33,083 nucleotides of DNA from Saprospiraceae bacterium (GTDB taxonomy: Bacteria; Bacteroidota; Bacteroidia; Chitinophagales; Saprospiraceae): assembly GCA_016787345.1 (NCBI GenBank), contig JAEUUU010000082.1:1-33083 (forward strand), in the 5' to 3' direction. The position numbers and the translations under genes were made by a program. Shown here piece by piece: positions 15,280-24,751 of this stretch. How positions within the stretch are numbered: position 1 is the first letter of the stretch; each line of letters begins with the position of its first letter. The notes beneath the pieces were generated by a model that was not told where the DNA came from, searched no databases, and was given only the letters and a program-made list of their open reading frames with translations.

Positions 15280-18200
15280 ATGAAGTTTTTGCACACCCTT
15301 ACCAAGTCTGGGATGTTGGTGGCAATGCTGCTGCTGCTCGCCAACGTTGCCTGGTCGCAACGGACAGTCAGAGGCAAGGTCACTGATGCCGAGACTGGCG
15401 AAGCGCTCATTGGCGCAACTGTATCCGTAGTTGGTACAACGCGAGGCGCATCCACCGACGTAGAAGGTAACTACTCCGTCGAAGTTCCGGCTGGCGGTCT
15501 CCAGCTTCGGTTTGCTTACACGGGTTATGCCGAAACCGTTTTCACCCTTGGCACCTCCAACGAGGTGAATATTGCACTTCAGGCGGGTTCCGTGCTCGAC
15601 GAAGTTGTGGTGATCGGCTACGGCAGCGTGAAAAAAAGCGATGCAACCGGCGCTGTCGGTTCTATCACCAGCAAGGATTTTAACCGTGGCCCTGTGGCTA
15701 CGCCCGAGCAGTTGATGCAGGGGCGTATTCCCGGTGTACAGATCACCAACAACGGTGGCGAGCCGGGCGGTGGCGCTTCCGTGCGCATCCGCGGCGCGAG
15801 CTCCATCCGTTCGGGTAACGAGCCGCTTTACGTTGTCGACGGTGTTCCGATCAACAGTTTTGAAAGTCGTCCCGACGGTGCTCGCGGCATCGCTGGCTAC
15901 GACGGCGCTTTGGCCAAAAACCCGTTGCAGTTCCTGAACCCGAACGATATCGAACGGATCGACGTTCTGAAAGACGCTTCCGCTGCCGCCATCTACGGCA
16001 CGCGCGCTTCGAACGGCGTCGTGTTGATCACGACCAAAAAAGGCAAGGAAGGCCGCAGCGAACTGACGTACAACACCTACTTCGGTATGGCGCAGCTCCG
16101 CAAGCCGATCGATGTGATGTCGGCCGAGGAATGGCGCGCCGCTCGCCGCAGCAAAGGGTTTACCGACGACAACCCGGCTATTGGCAAACAAAGCACGGGC
16201 GACCAGGACTATGGTTACAATACCGACTGGCAGGACGAAATCTTCCGCACGGCGCCGCTCATGAGCCACGCCCTGTCGTACGGCGGCGGTTCGGGTAAAA
16301 CCAACTACCGCATGTCGCTGGGTTATCAGGACGAACAGGGCATCATCAACCGCTCGGGTGCAACCCGCTACTCCGGCCGTGTAAGCGTCAATTCGATGGC
16401 TTTGAACGACCGCCTGACTATTGCCACCAACCTCGGCGTGACCAGCGTTCGCGACCAGCGTGCATTCGTCTCGGAAACCGGCGGTTATGAAGGCGACCTT
16501 ATCCAGACGGCGCTGAAACAAAACCCGACGCTTCCGGTGCGCATCACCGATCCGAACGATCCGCTGTACAGCGAAACCACGGAGTTCTTCACCATTAGCA
16601 ACAGCGTTGAAGATAAAAACCCGGTGTCGCTGGTGGAAGCCATCGACGACAACCAGTACACCACCCGTGTACTCGGTAACATCTCGACCGACCTGAATCT
16701 GTTTGCCGGTATCCACTACAAATTCAATTTCGGTATCGACTACGCCAACTCCAACCGCAAATTCCAGGCAACGACGGCTATCAACGCCCTCCAGGGCCGC
16801 GGCGTAGCCACGATCGGCAACAACCGCGACTGGAACCGCCTGTATGAGCACTACCTGACCTGGGATCGCGACTTCGGCAGCAACACCATCGGCGCTATGG
16901 TTGGCTACTCCTACCAGCGCTTCGACGGCGACCGCGTGGCTGCTTTCCGCAACGGCTTCTCGGCCGAAGGCATCAACTATTACGACGCATTCAACTTCGG
17001 CGATCCCGACGGCGGCGACAACCCCGTCGCTACTTCGTTTGCTTACCGCGACGAACTGCAGTCGGTCTTCGGTCGTGTGAATTATGACTATGCCGACAAA
17101 TACCTGGTGACGGTCAGCGTTCGCCGCGACGGTTCCACCAAGTTCTACGACAACAACAAGTACGCTACCTTCCCCGCCGTTGCATTGGCCTGGCGCCTCG
17201 ATCAGGAGTCGTTTATCCAGGACATGGGCGTGTTTGACAACCTGAAACTCCGCCTCGGCTGGGGTCTGACGGGCAACCAGGAACTCCCGCGCAACCAGGC
17301 TGTTCAATCGTACGGCCAGGTTGGCGGTACCAGTATCGACGGCAACCAGAACTACATCAACGGCCTTTCGCAAAGCACAATCGCCAACCCGGACCTCACC
17401 TGGGAAACGACTACTCAGTACAATGCCGGTATCGACTTCGGTTTCTGGGACGGCCGCCTGAGCGGTTCAGTCGACTACTTCCTGAAAAATACGGAAGACT
17501 TGCTGTTCAACAACTTTGCACCCGCACCGACGCCGGTATCCAACTTCTGGACCAACCTCGACGGTAAACTGCAAAGCTCCGGTGTCGAACTCGGCCTGAA
17601 TGCCGTATTGGTCAACAAAGCCAAATTCAGCTACAGCACCAATATCAATTTCACTGCCGTCACCAGCAAGATGAAAGACTTCCAGGTCACCCGGATTTAC
17701 ACCGGCGTGGCATCGGGTCAGGGTCTTACGGGTGTTCAAACCCAAATCATCGGCAACGACCTCGAACTGGGCACCTGGTTCGGTCCGAACTGGCAGGGTT
17801 TCGACGATCAGGGCTTCGACGTGTTTAAAAAAGACGCCAACGGCGCCACGGTACGCGAAATTCTCGGCCAGGCTTTGCCCGACTTCACCTGGGGATGGGG
17901 CCACAACTTTACGTTCGGCGACTTCGACCTGAGTTTCTTCTTCAACGGCCAACAGGGCAACCTGATCTACAACAACACGGCGAACGAATTGCTGATGGCC
18001 GGTCCGCTGAAAAACGCCCGCAACACGACGCTGGAAGCCATCGAAAGCGGCGAAAACCTCAGCAACGCACTGTCGTTCTCCAACCGCTGGCTCGAAGACG
18101 GTTCGTTCATCCGCCTGAACAACGCCACCTTGGGTTACAACTTCAACCTGCCGCGCAACAACTACGTGAACGGTCTTCGCATGTACGTAACCGGTACCAA

Positions 18201-18345
18201 CCTGTTGCTCATCACGGATTACACGGGTTACGACCCTGAAATCAACACCAACGCACAGGCCGGCGGTATTCCTTCCATCGGTATCGACAAAACCAACTAC
18301 CCGCGCCCCCGCACATTCCTGGTGGGTGTCGACGTTCGTTTCTGA
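15280..18345 (+). CDS. SusC-family TonB-dependent outer-membrane transporter
   Basis: 1021 residues. Imports a ligand held by SusD across the outer membrane using TonB energy. Signal peptide (residues 1-26, cleaved near AWS-Q), then a carboxypeptidase-regulatory-like beta-sandwich (about 28-101; GKVTDAETGEALIGATV), a TonB-box-like LDEVVVIGYG (106-115), a plug domain (GQVQITNN... style; here GRIPGVQITNNGGEPGG and VRIRGASSIRSGNEPLYVVDG) and a 22-strand-type barrel ending in the aromatic VGVDVRF. KKSDATGAVGSI right after the TonB box is the SusC/RagA signature. susD follows 42 bp downstream. No glycoside hydrolase, lyase or peptidase neighbours define the substrate. No anti-sigma/sigma pair is adjacent. 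Confidence 0.95.
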   Translation: MKFLHTLTKSGMLVAMLLLLANVAWSQRTVRGKVTDAETGEALIGATVSVVGTTRGASTDVEGNYSVEVPAGGLQLRFAYTGYAETVFTLGTSNEVNIALQAGSVLDEVVVIGYGSVKKSDATGAVGSITSKDFNRGPVATPEQLMQGRIPGVQITNNGGEPGGGASVRIRGASSIRSGNEPLYVVDGVPINSFESRPDGARGIAGYDGALAKNPLQFLNPNDIERIDVLKDASAAAIYGTRASNGVVLITTKKGKEGRSELTYNTYFGMAQLRKPIDVMSAEEWRAARRSKGFTDDNPAIGKQSTGDQDYGYNTDWQDEIFRTAPLMSHALSYGGGSGKTNYRMSLGYQDEQGIINRSGATRYSGRVSVNSMALNDRLTIATNLGVTSVRDQRAFVSETGGYEGDLIQTALKQNPTLPVRITDPNDPLYSETTEFFTISNSVEDKNPVSLVEAIDDNQYTTRVLGNISTDLNLFAGIHYKFNFGIDYANSNRKFQATTAINALQGRGVATIGNNRDWNRLYEHYLTWDRDFGSNTIGAMVGYSYQRFDGDRVAAFRNGFSAEGINYYDAFNFGDPDGGDNPVATSFAYRDELQSVFGRVNYDYADKYLVTVSVRRDGSTKFYDNNKYATFPAVALAWRLDQESFIQDMGVFDNLKLRLGWGLTGNQELPRNQAVQSYGQVGGTSIDGNQNYINGLSQSTIANPDLTWETTTQYNAGIDFGFWDGRLSGSVDYFLKNTEDLLFNNFAPAPTPVSNFWTNLDGKLQSSGVELGLNAVLVNKAKFSYSTNINFTAVTSKMKDFQVTRIYTGVASGQGLTGVQTQIIGNDLELGTWFGPNWQGFDDQGFDVFKKDANGATVREILGQALPDFTWGWGHNFTFGDFDLSFFFNGQQGNLIYNNTANELLMAGPLKNARNTTLEAIESGENLSNALSFSNRWLEDGSFIRLNNATLGYNFNLPRNNYVNGLRMYVTGTNLLLITDYTGYDPEINTNAQAGGIPSIGIDKTNYPRPRTFLVGVDVRF

Positions 18346-18387
18346 TCAGATTCCTTTGCAATCTAAAAATTGTTCAAATTCAACAAT

Positions 18388-19956
18388 ATGAAAAAACATA
18401 TTTTCACAAAAACACTGGCTTCCGGAGCTTTGGTACTTGCCCTTATCCTGGGCGCGTGCACCGACCTTGAAGTACCGAACCTGACGGAATTGCCCGATGA
18501 TTCGGCTCAGTTGCTCTCCGATCCCGCCAATGCTGCCCAGTTTCTGGCTGCCGGCTACGCCCCGCTCCGAAACATGTTGGACCAGGGCAACTGGTATGGC
18601 ATGGTAGAGCACGTAACCGATGAGATGCAAGGCCCGACCCGCGGTACCGACTGGGACGACAACGGTATCTGGCGTACCCTGCACACCCACAGCTGGGACC
18701 CCTTCCACGCATTTATCCAAAATGCCTGGAACACGCTCAGCGAAGGCCAGGCCAAGTGTGTGTTCTCGCTTACGACCATCCAGCAGTTCCCCGATGCCGG
18801 TGTGCCTGACAAGGCGCAATACCTGCTCGAACTGCGCTACCTGCGCGCGTTCTACATCTTCTGCACCGTGGATATGTTCGGCCAGGTGCCGTACCGCGAA
18901 GTTGGAGAAATCGACTTCAAACTTCCGCCGTCCAAAATCATGAGCTCGGCCGAGGCAACCGAGTGGCTGATCACGGAACTGAACGCCATCATTCCGCAGA
19001 TGAAAGACAAGGGCGAAATCCCGTACAGCCGCGCGACCAAAACGGCTGCCCAGACCCTGCTCGCCAAAGTGTACCTCAATAGCGAAGCCTGGGGCGCCGG
19101 CGCCAAGTACAACGAAGCCGTTACGGCCTGCAACGACGTCATCAACAGCGGTAAATATGCGCTGAACGCCGACTATTTTGGTATCTTCAAACCCGACAAC
19201 AGCGATCGTACCAGCAACGCCGACGAATCGATCTTCGTAGCAACCTTCGAAGGCAACCAGGGACTGAATGCCAACATCCACCAGCCGATGCGCACCTTGC
19301 ACTACAACCAAACCTTCGGCCCGGGTAACACCTACTCGCCCTGGAACGGCTTCACCACGATCGCCGATTTCTACAACAAGTGGGACCAGACCGACAAGCG
19401 TTTCAAAGACGACAGCTGGAAGGCGATCAACGGCTTTAACCTCGGCTTTCTCGAAGGCCAGCAGTTCAAAGCCGACGGAACCCCGCTCAACGACCGCGGC
19501 GGCAACCCGCTCATCTTTACCGTCGAATGCCCGCTCAACGGCGCCAACGAGGCACAAGGCGTGCGCGTAGTAAAATACGCTCCCGACAACAATGCTACCG
19601 ACGGCTCCCGCTCGGGCAACGACTTCGTGATCTTCCGTATCGGCGACGTGTACCTGATGCGCGCCGAAGCCGCTTTCCGCGCCGGTACCGGCGACCGCGG
19701 CCAGGCCGATCTCGATGCCGTTCGCAGTATCCGCGGCGTGCCCTCCGTGACGGTTTCGGCCGATGCACTGCTCAATGAGTATGGCTACGAACTTTACTGG
19801 GAAGGCGCTCACCGCCGCCAGGCCCTGATCCGTTTCGGTAAATTCAACGAAGCCTGGACCAACAAATCCGCTTCGCCGGAATACCGCAAACTGTTCTCGA
19901 TTCCGCAAACGGCTATCGACGCCAACCCGAACCTGAAACAGAACCCGGGTTACTAA
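18388..19956 (+). CDS. SusD/RagB-family outer-membrane substrate-binding lipoprotein
   Basis: 522 residues. Surface lid of the SusCD transporter that captures ligand. Lipobox LILGAC gives lipidated Cys24, followed by TDLEVPN. The TPR-like helical scaffold is marked by AQYLLELRYLRAFYIF and VDMFGQVPYREV, and by NAIIPQMKDKGEIPYSRATK. The C-terminal SusD signature appears as LDAVRSIRG, ELYWEGAHRRQALIRFGKF, FSIPQTAIDANPNLKQNPGY. The start is placed at the ATG at 18388, directly before the signal peptide (MKKHIFTKTL), rather than at 18370, which adds six residues. A strong terminator lies 21 bp after the stop, closing the susC-susD unit. Confidence 0.95.
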   Translation: MKKHIFTKTLASGALVLALILGACTDLEVPNLTELPDDSAQLLSDPANAAQFLAAGYAPLRNMLDQGNWYGMVEHVTDEMQGPTRGTDWDDNGIWRTLHTHSWDPFHAFIQNAWNTLSEGQAKCVFSLTTIQQFPDAGVPDKAQYLLELRYLRAFYIFCTVDMFGQVPYREVGEIDFKLPPSKIMSSAEATEWLITELNAIIPQMKDKGEIPYSRATKTAAQTLLAKVYLNSEAWGAGAKYNEAVTACNDVINSGKYALNADYFGIFKPDNSDRTSNADESIFVATFEGNQGLNANIHQPMRTLHYNQTFGPGNTYSPWNGFTTIADFYNKWDQTDKRFKDDSWKAINGFNLGFLEGQQFKADGTPLNDRGGNPLIFTVECPLNGANEAQGVRVVKYAPDNNATDGSRSGNDFVIFRIGDVYLMRAEAAFRAGTGDRGQADLDAVRSIRGVPSVTVSADALLNEYGYELYWEGAHRRQALIRFGKFNEAWTNKSASPEYRKLFSIPQTAIDANPNLKQNPGY

Positions 19957-19976
19957 GCCAATGCGGCTGATTTGAC

Positions 19977-20023
19977 AGAAGAGGCTGTTGCATAAGTTGA
20001 TTATGTACAGCCTCTTCTTTTTT
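19977..20023 (+). terminator. Strong intrinsic terminator after susD
   Basis: AGAAGAGGCTGT (19977-19988) pairs perfectly with ACAGCCTCTTCT (20007-20018), with an inner CATAA/TTATG stem, then a run of six T. It separates susCD from the FG-GAP lipoprotein gene. An in-frame ATG of that gene at 19988 falls inside this stem and is unlikely to be its start. Confidence 0.9.
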
Positions 20024-20034
20024 CCTAAAAAACC

Positions 20035-20042
20035 GATTTTTG
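20035..20042 (+). promoter_or_regulatory. Weak candidate -7 element before the FG-GAP lipoprotein gene
   Basis: GATTTTTG differs from TAnnTTTG at one position and sits between the susD terminator and the ATG at 20075. No -33 match. Listed because the strong upstream terminator implies that this gene needs its own promoter or read-through. Confidence 0.25.
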
Positions 20043-20074
20043 TCCCTCAAATTGATGGAAAATTGAACCCGACG

Positions 20075-23000
20075 ATGCAAAAACTACCGTTTCCCCTGAT
20101 CTCGTGGAGCGCCCTCGCCTTTTTTCTTGCCTGCCATTCCGGTCACAAAGACAATACTGCCACCAGCAACGAACCTCAACGCTTCGAACTGCTCCCGGCT
20201 GACCAAACCGGTATCCAGTTCGTCAACCACCTGGAAGAACGGGCCGACCTCAATATCTTTACCTACCTCTACCTCTACAACGGCGCCGGCGTGTCGGCAG
20301 GCGACGTGAACGGCGACGGCTTGTGCGACCTGTATTTTACCTCCAATCAGGATAAATGCCGCCTTTACCTCAACCGGGGCGGTTTCAAATTTGAAGACGT
20401 GACCGAACAAGCCGGCGTGGCCGGCGAATTCGGCTGGACCACCGGCGTGACCATGGTCGACGTCAATGGCGACCAAAAACTGGACATTTACGTCAGCCGG
20501 GTAAACCATAAGGAAATTTTGCGCGGTCACAACCTGCTGTATATCAACCGGGGCGCCGGACCCGATGGTATCCCGGTTTTTACCGAAGAAGCCAAACGAT
20601 GGGGGCTCGATCTCGAAGGCTATTCCACCCAGGCCGCCTTTTTCGACTACGACCTCGATGGGGACCTCGATATGTTCTGGCTCAACCATTCCACCCACAA
20701 CAACGGTACGTTCGGCACCGTGACCGACCTGCGCTACAAACCCCACCCGACGGCTGGCGACCGCCTGCTGCGCAACGACGGCGAGCGCTTTACCGACGTC
20801 ACCGCAAAAGCTGGTATTTATTCGTCCGTCATTGGTTATGGCCTGGGCATCTCTACCGGCGACGTCAACCTCGATGGCTGGCCCGATATCTACATCGGCA
20901 ACGATTTTCACGAAAACGATTACCTGTATCTCAACAACGGGAATGGTTCATTTACGGAAGTGCTGGAATCCTGCATGGGGCACACCAGCCGATTCTCCAT
21001 GGGAACGGACGTGGCCGACTTCAACAACGACGGCCTGCCCGACGTCATCAGCCTCGATATGCTGCCGGCCGACCCCGAAATCCTGAAATCCTCGGCCTCC
21101 GAAGACCCTATGGATATTTTTGAATTCAAACTGTCGTACGGTTATAACCACCAGTACGCCCGAAACAACCTCCAACTCAACGCCGGCATCTTTCCCCAAC
21201 TCAAAGGCCCGCAAAAGCCCGTTTTTTCCGAAACCGCCTGCTACTCCGGCGTGTACGCCACCGACTGGAGCTGGTCGGCCCTTTTCTGCGACCTCGACCT
21301 CGACGGCTGGAAAGACCTCTACGTCTCCAACGGCATTTACCGCCGCTCCAACGACCTCGATTACATCAAATTTATCGAAGCCGATTCCGTTCAGGCGCGT
21401 ATTCACAGCGATGTGATCGCCGACAAAGACCTGTTGATGGTGCAGATGATGCCCCAGATCAAACTGGCCAATTATGCCTACCGAAACAAAGGCGACCTGA
21501 CTTTTGAAGACGTTTCAAAAGCCTGGGGCATGACGCAGGCCTCGTATTCCAACGGCACAGCTTATGCCGATCTAGACAACGACGGCGACCTCGATCTGGT
21601 GGTCAACAACCTGGAAGACCCTGCTTTCGTGTATAAAAACCTCACATTCGACCCCCAAAAGCCGGTCAGCCAGGACCGCCAATATCTGCGCTGCGCCTTT
21701 GCCGGCGAAGGAAAAAACAGTTTCGGCATCGGCGCCAGGGTGTTTTTCGACCTGCCGCAGGGGCGGCAATACCAGGAAAATTTTCCAACCCGCGGCTACC
21801 AGTCGTCGGTCGAGCCGATCCTGACATTCGGTCTGGGCGTCGCTTCGACCATCGATTCGCTCACCGTGGTGTGGCCCAACGGCACTTTTCAGGTGCTCCG
21901 TCAGGTGTCTGCCGGTCAAACGCTGACCCTGCGGCAGTCGGATGCTCAGGGTAAATTCGACTGGAAACAATTGCTGCCGGCCGCCTCCGTTCCGCGCCTG
22001 TTTGCCGAAATCCAGTCGCCGCTCGAAACCGACTGGCGGCACCGTGAAAACAAATTTGTCGAATTCAGCCGCGAGCGCCTGATCCCCAACATGAACTCCA
22101 CCGAAGGCCCGCGCCTTGCGGTTGGCGATGTCAACGGCGATGGTCTGGAAGACTTCTTCGTCGGCGGCGCCAAATGGCAACCCGGCGCCTTGTGGCTGCA
22201 AAACCCGTCCGGTACTTTTTCGGCAGTACAGTCGCCCGCGTTGGTGCAAGACAGTACTTGCGAGGACGTGGGCGCCGTTTTTTTTGATGCCGACGGCGAT
22301 CGCGACCTGGATTTGGCGGTCGTGAGCGGTGGCAATGAATTTCGGGAGGGGCAGGCGCCGCTGCAACCCAGGTTGTACCTCAACGACGGCCGGGGCGGAC
22401 TCACCCGCGCTGCCGATGCGTTTTCCGGGCTTTCGTTCAACGGCTCCTGCGTAGCGCCTGCCGATTTCGACGGCGACGGCGATATCGACCTGTTTATGGG
22501 TGGCCGCACGGTTCCATGGAGTTACGGCGTTGTTCCGCGCAGTTATTTGCTGGAAAACGACGGCAAAGGAAAATTCAGAGATGTCAGCGCCGGGCGGGCG
22601 CCGGGTCTCGAATTTGCCGGCCTGGTCAAAGCGGCCGTCTGGACCGATCTCGACGGCGACCGGGTAGTCGATCTGGCCCTCATCGGCGACTGGATGCCGT
22701 TGCGTATTTTTTTGAATAAAAATGGTCGCCTGGAAGCCCTTTCTCCCGAAAAAAGCGGACTGGCCGGCACCAGCGGTTGGTGGAACTGCCTGCAAGCTGC
22801 CGACCTCGACGGCGATGGCGACCAGGACCTGGTGGCGGGCAACTACGGCCTGAATACGCGACTGAGCGCATCACGGGAACACCCGGTGACGATGTACGTC
22901 CGCGATTTCGACAACAACCAATCGCTGGACCAACTGCTGAGTTATTACTACCAGGGGCGGGAAATCCTGTTTGCCACCAAAGACGAACTGCAGGCTCAGG

Positions 23001-23506
23001 TGCCGTCGATCAAAAAGAAATTTCTGAAATACCACGATTACGCCAAAGCCGGTGTGAAAGATATTTTTGGCAACAAAGCCCTGGAGTCAGCCGAAAAACT
23101 GCAGGCTTTTACTTTCGAAAGCGCCTGGTTTGAGAACAAAGGCGATGGAACTTTTGAACGTCATGCGTTGCCAGCCGCGGTACAATTGTCGGTGGTTGAG
23201 CAAATCAGGGTGCAGGATTTTAATGCCGACGGGCGGCCCGATTTACTGCTGGCAGGCAACTTTTTTGAAGCCAACCCCGAACTGGGGCGCTACGATGCCT
23301 CTTATGGCGCTTTGTTGCTGGGTGATGGCAAAGGCAATTTTCAGGTGTTAAATAATATGAGCAGCGGTTTGCTGCTGCGCGGGCAATGCCGCGACGTACA
23401 AACGATCAATACCCCCCGGGGGCCTCTGCTGCTGATTGCCCGCAACAACGAACGGCTTGGGTTTTACCTGTTCAACCAGGCCGGGCAACAAACCCCAGTA
23501 CAATAG
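20075..23506 (+). CDS. FG-GAP/VCBS-repeat lipoprotein with ASPIC/UnbV domain (CRTAC1-like)
   Basis: 1143 residues, lipidated at Cys20 (AFFLAC). The body has about fourteen Ca2+-binding-type D-x-D-x-D-G-x-x-D loops, such as DVNGDGLCD, DYDLDGDLD, DVNLDGWPD, DLDNDGDLD, DFDGDGDID, DLDGDGDQD and DFNADGRPD, spread over the length as expected for integrin-like beta-propeller blades. Near residues 550-620 lies an ASPIC/UnbV domain (FGIGARVFFD, then TFGLG, then LTVVWPNGTFQVL). Repeats continue after it, so two propellers flank the ASPIC domain. It is probably a surface-exposed binding protein; no enzymatic residues can be named. Proteins of this type often accompany SusCD loci in Bacteroidota. Start at 20075 chosen because it opens onto the lipoprotein signal and avoids the terminator. 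Confidence 0.9.
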   Translation: MQKLPFPLISWSALAFFLACHSGHKDNTATSNEPQRFELLPADQTGIQFVNHLEERADLNIFTYLYLYNGAGVSAGDVNGDGLCDLYFTSNQDKCRLYLNRGGFKFEDVTEQAGVAGEFGWTTGVTMVDVNGDQKLDIYVSRVNHKEILRGHNLLYINRGAGPDGIPVFTEEAKRWGLDLEGYSTQAAFFDYDLDGDLDMFWLNHSTHNNGTFGTVTDLRYKPHPTAGDRLLRNDGERFTDVTAKAGIYSSVIGYGLGISTGDVNLDGWPDIYIGNDFHENDYLYLNNGNGSFTEVLESCMGHTSRFSMGTDVADFNNDGLPDVISLDMLPADPEILKSSASEDPMDIFEFKLSYGYNHQYARNNLQLNAGIFPQLKGPQKPVFSETACYSGVYATDWSWSALFCDLDLDGWKDLYVSNGIYRRSNDLDYIKFIEADSVQARIHSDVIADKDLLMVQMMPQIKLANYAYRNKGDLTFEDVSKAWGMTQASYSNGTAYADLDNDGDLDLVVNNLEDPAFVYKNLTFDPQKPVSQDRQYLRCAFAGEGKNSFGIGARVFFDLPQGRQYQENFPTRGYQSSVEPILTFGLGVASTIDSLTVVWPNGTFQVLRQVSAGQTLTLRQSDAQGKFDWKQLLPAASVPRLFAEIQSPLETDWRHRENKFVEFSRERLIPNMNSTEGPRLAVGDVNGDGLEDFFVGGAKWQPGALWLQNPSGTFSAVQSPALVQDSTCEDVGAVFFDADGDRDLDLAVVSGGNEFREGQAPLQPRLYLNDGRGGLTRAADAFSGLSFNGSCVAPADFDGDGDIDLFMGGRTVPWSYGVVPRSYLLENDGKGKFRDVSAGRAPGLEFAGLVKAAVWTDLDGDRVVDLALIGDWMPLRIFLNKNGRLEALSPEKSGLAGTSGWWNCLQAADLDGDGDQDLVAGNYGLNTRLSASREHPVTMYVRDFDNNQSLDQLLSYYYQGREILFATKDELQAQVPSIKKKFLKYHDYAKAGVKDIFGNKALESAEKLQAFTFESAWFENKGDGTFERHALPAAVQLSVVEQIRVQDFNADGRPDLLLAGNFFEANPELGRYDASYGALLLGDGKGNFQVLNNMSSGLLLRGQCRDVQTINTPRGPLLLIARNNERLGFYLFNQAGQQTPVQ

Positions 23507-23570
23507 GCTGTATTTGAGCAGCAGGTATCGGTTGTTGAATAAGTCAGCCTTGTCATTGGTCAAAAAATCA

Positions 23571-23598
23571 GGGGCTCCTCCGGGAGCCCTTTTATTTT
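23571..23598 (+). terminator. Intrinsic terminator after the FG-GAP lipoprotein gene
   Basis: GGGCTCC (23572-23578) pairs with GGAGCCC (23583-23589) around a 4-nt loop, followed by TTTTATTTT. It separates this gene from the DUF2911 gene that starts at 23638. Confidence 0.8.
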
Positions 23599-23637
23599 CA
23601 TACCGAATCACGACCATTCCATATTAAAATACAAGCT

Positions 23638-24744
23638 ATGAAAACCAATCTTTTACCTGTTTTACTATTGTTCATTTCTCTCCATTTGCAGGCCCAGGTG
23701 ATGCGTTCTTTGCCGGCCAGCGGCGGCAACCTGAAAAGTTCGGTATCGCAGCGCATCGGGGTGACCGATATGGCCATCCATTGGGATGCGCCGGGTGTGC
23801 GGGGCCGGGAGGGCGCAATTTGGGGTACCCAGGTGGCACACTATGGGTTTGCCGATCTGGGTTTCGGCACCTCGAAACAGGCGCCCTGGCGAGCGGGCGC
23901 CAACGAGAACACGACGATTGCGTTCAGTACGGATGTCAGGGTGGAGGGCAAGCCTCTGACGGCGGGTACGTACGGTTTTTTTATTGCCGTGTACCCCGAT
24001 TCCTGCGTGCTTATTTTTTCCAAAAACAGCACAGCCTGGGGCAGCTATTTCTACGACCCGGCCCAGGATGCGCTTCGGGTCACCGTCCGACAGCAAAAGA
24101 ATCAGCCTGTGCTGCGGGAGTGGCTGGGGTTCGAGTTTTTTGACCAGACGGAAAGCGCCACTTCGATCGCCCTGGTTTGGGAGCGCTGGCGGATACCGTT
24201 TCGCGTGGAGATTGATTTGAAAAAGACGGTGGTAGACGCCTTGCGGCAGGAAATGGCGAACAGCCCGGGTTTTTATGCCCAAAACCTGAATGCCGCGGCC
24301 AGTTTTTGCCTCGAACACGATTACAACCTGGAAGAGGCTTTGGGCTGGGCCAACCGCGCCCTTGAAAGCGATCCGAGTTTCAACAATAACCTTTTGAAAG
24401 CCAATTTGCTCAACAAACTGGGGCGCAGTGCAGAGGCGGACAAAGTGATGTCGGGGGCAATGGAAACCGCGACGGTGCTCGATCTGCACCAGTACGGACG
24501 GCAACTCATCAGCCAGAAAAACCCGAAAAAGGCACTGGAGGTTTTTGAATTAAATCATCGGAAAAACGGCGACACCTGGCCCGTGCATGTCGGACTGGCG
24601 CGCGGCTATTCGGCCAACGGTGATGTGAAAAAAGCGCTTGAACACGCCAAAATTGCGCAAAAACAAGCGCCGGACGAGCAAAACCGCAGGAGCCTGGATG
24701 GGATGGTAAAAACCCTGTCGGAAGGCAAACCGATCGGTCAGTAA
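23638..24744 (+). CDS. DUF2911-domain protein with C-terminal TPR region
   Basis: 368 residues, with a signal peptide (MKTNLLPVLLLFISLHLQAQ), so exported. Residues about 35-175 match the DUF2911 pattern: IHWDAPGVRGR, IWGTQVAHYG, WRAGANENTTIAFSTDV, GKPLTAGTYGFFIAV, FSKNSTAWGSYFYDP and ALRVTV. Residues about 215-360 form TPR-like helix pairs (YNLEEALGWANRALESDPSF, KANLLNKLGRSAEADKV, GLARGYSANGDVKKALEHAKIAQ). The biochemical role of DUF2911 is unknown to me; the TPR part suggests protein binding in the periplasm. It follows its own terminator-separated start and converges with tsaC, 7 bp between stops. Confidence 0.87.
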   Translation: MKTNLLPVLLLFISLHLQAQVMRSLPASGGNLKSSVSQRIGVTDMAIHWDAPGVRGREGAIWGTQVAHYGFADLGFGTSKQAPWRAGANENTTIAFSTDVRVEGKPLTAGTYGFFIAVYPDSCVLIFSKNSTAWGSYFYDPAQDALRVTVRQQKNQPVLREWLGFEFFDQTESATSIALVWERWRIPFRVEIDLKKTVVDALRQEMANSPGFYAQNLNAAASFCLEHDYNLEEALGWANRALESDPSFNNNLLKANLLNKLGRSAEADKVMSGAMETATVLDLHQYGRQLISQKNPKKALEVFELNHRKNGDTWPVHVGLARGYSANGDVKKALEHAKIAQKQAPDEQNRRSLDGMVKTLSEGKPIGQ

Positions 24745-24751
24745 CGACGGC

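Noticed and set aside
15247-17373. 708-codon open frame on the minus strand across susC
   Set aside because: It is antisense to a textbook SusC gene. Its composition (Val/Ala/Arg/His rich, no domain motif) is a by-product of GC-rich third positions in the real frame.
18346-19908. 520-codon minus-strand open frame over susD
   Set aside because: Shadow of susD, no start context or recognisable domain.
19988-20074. Upstream start for the FG-GAP lipoprotein
   Set aside because: The ATG at 19988 is inside the susD terminator stem and the extra residues precede a proper lipoprotein signal peptide that begins at 20075.
20300-23300. Possible tandem DNA repeat or CRISPR-like periodicity
   Set aside because: The recurring GACGGCGAC-type strings encode D-x-D-G calcium loops at irregular distances; there are no constant-length spacers.
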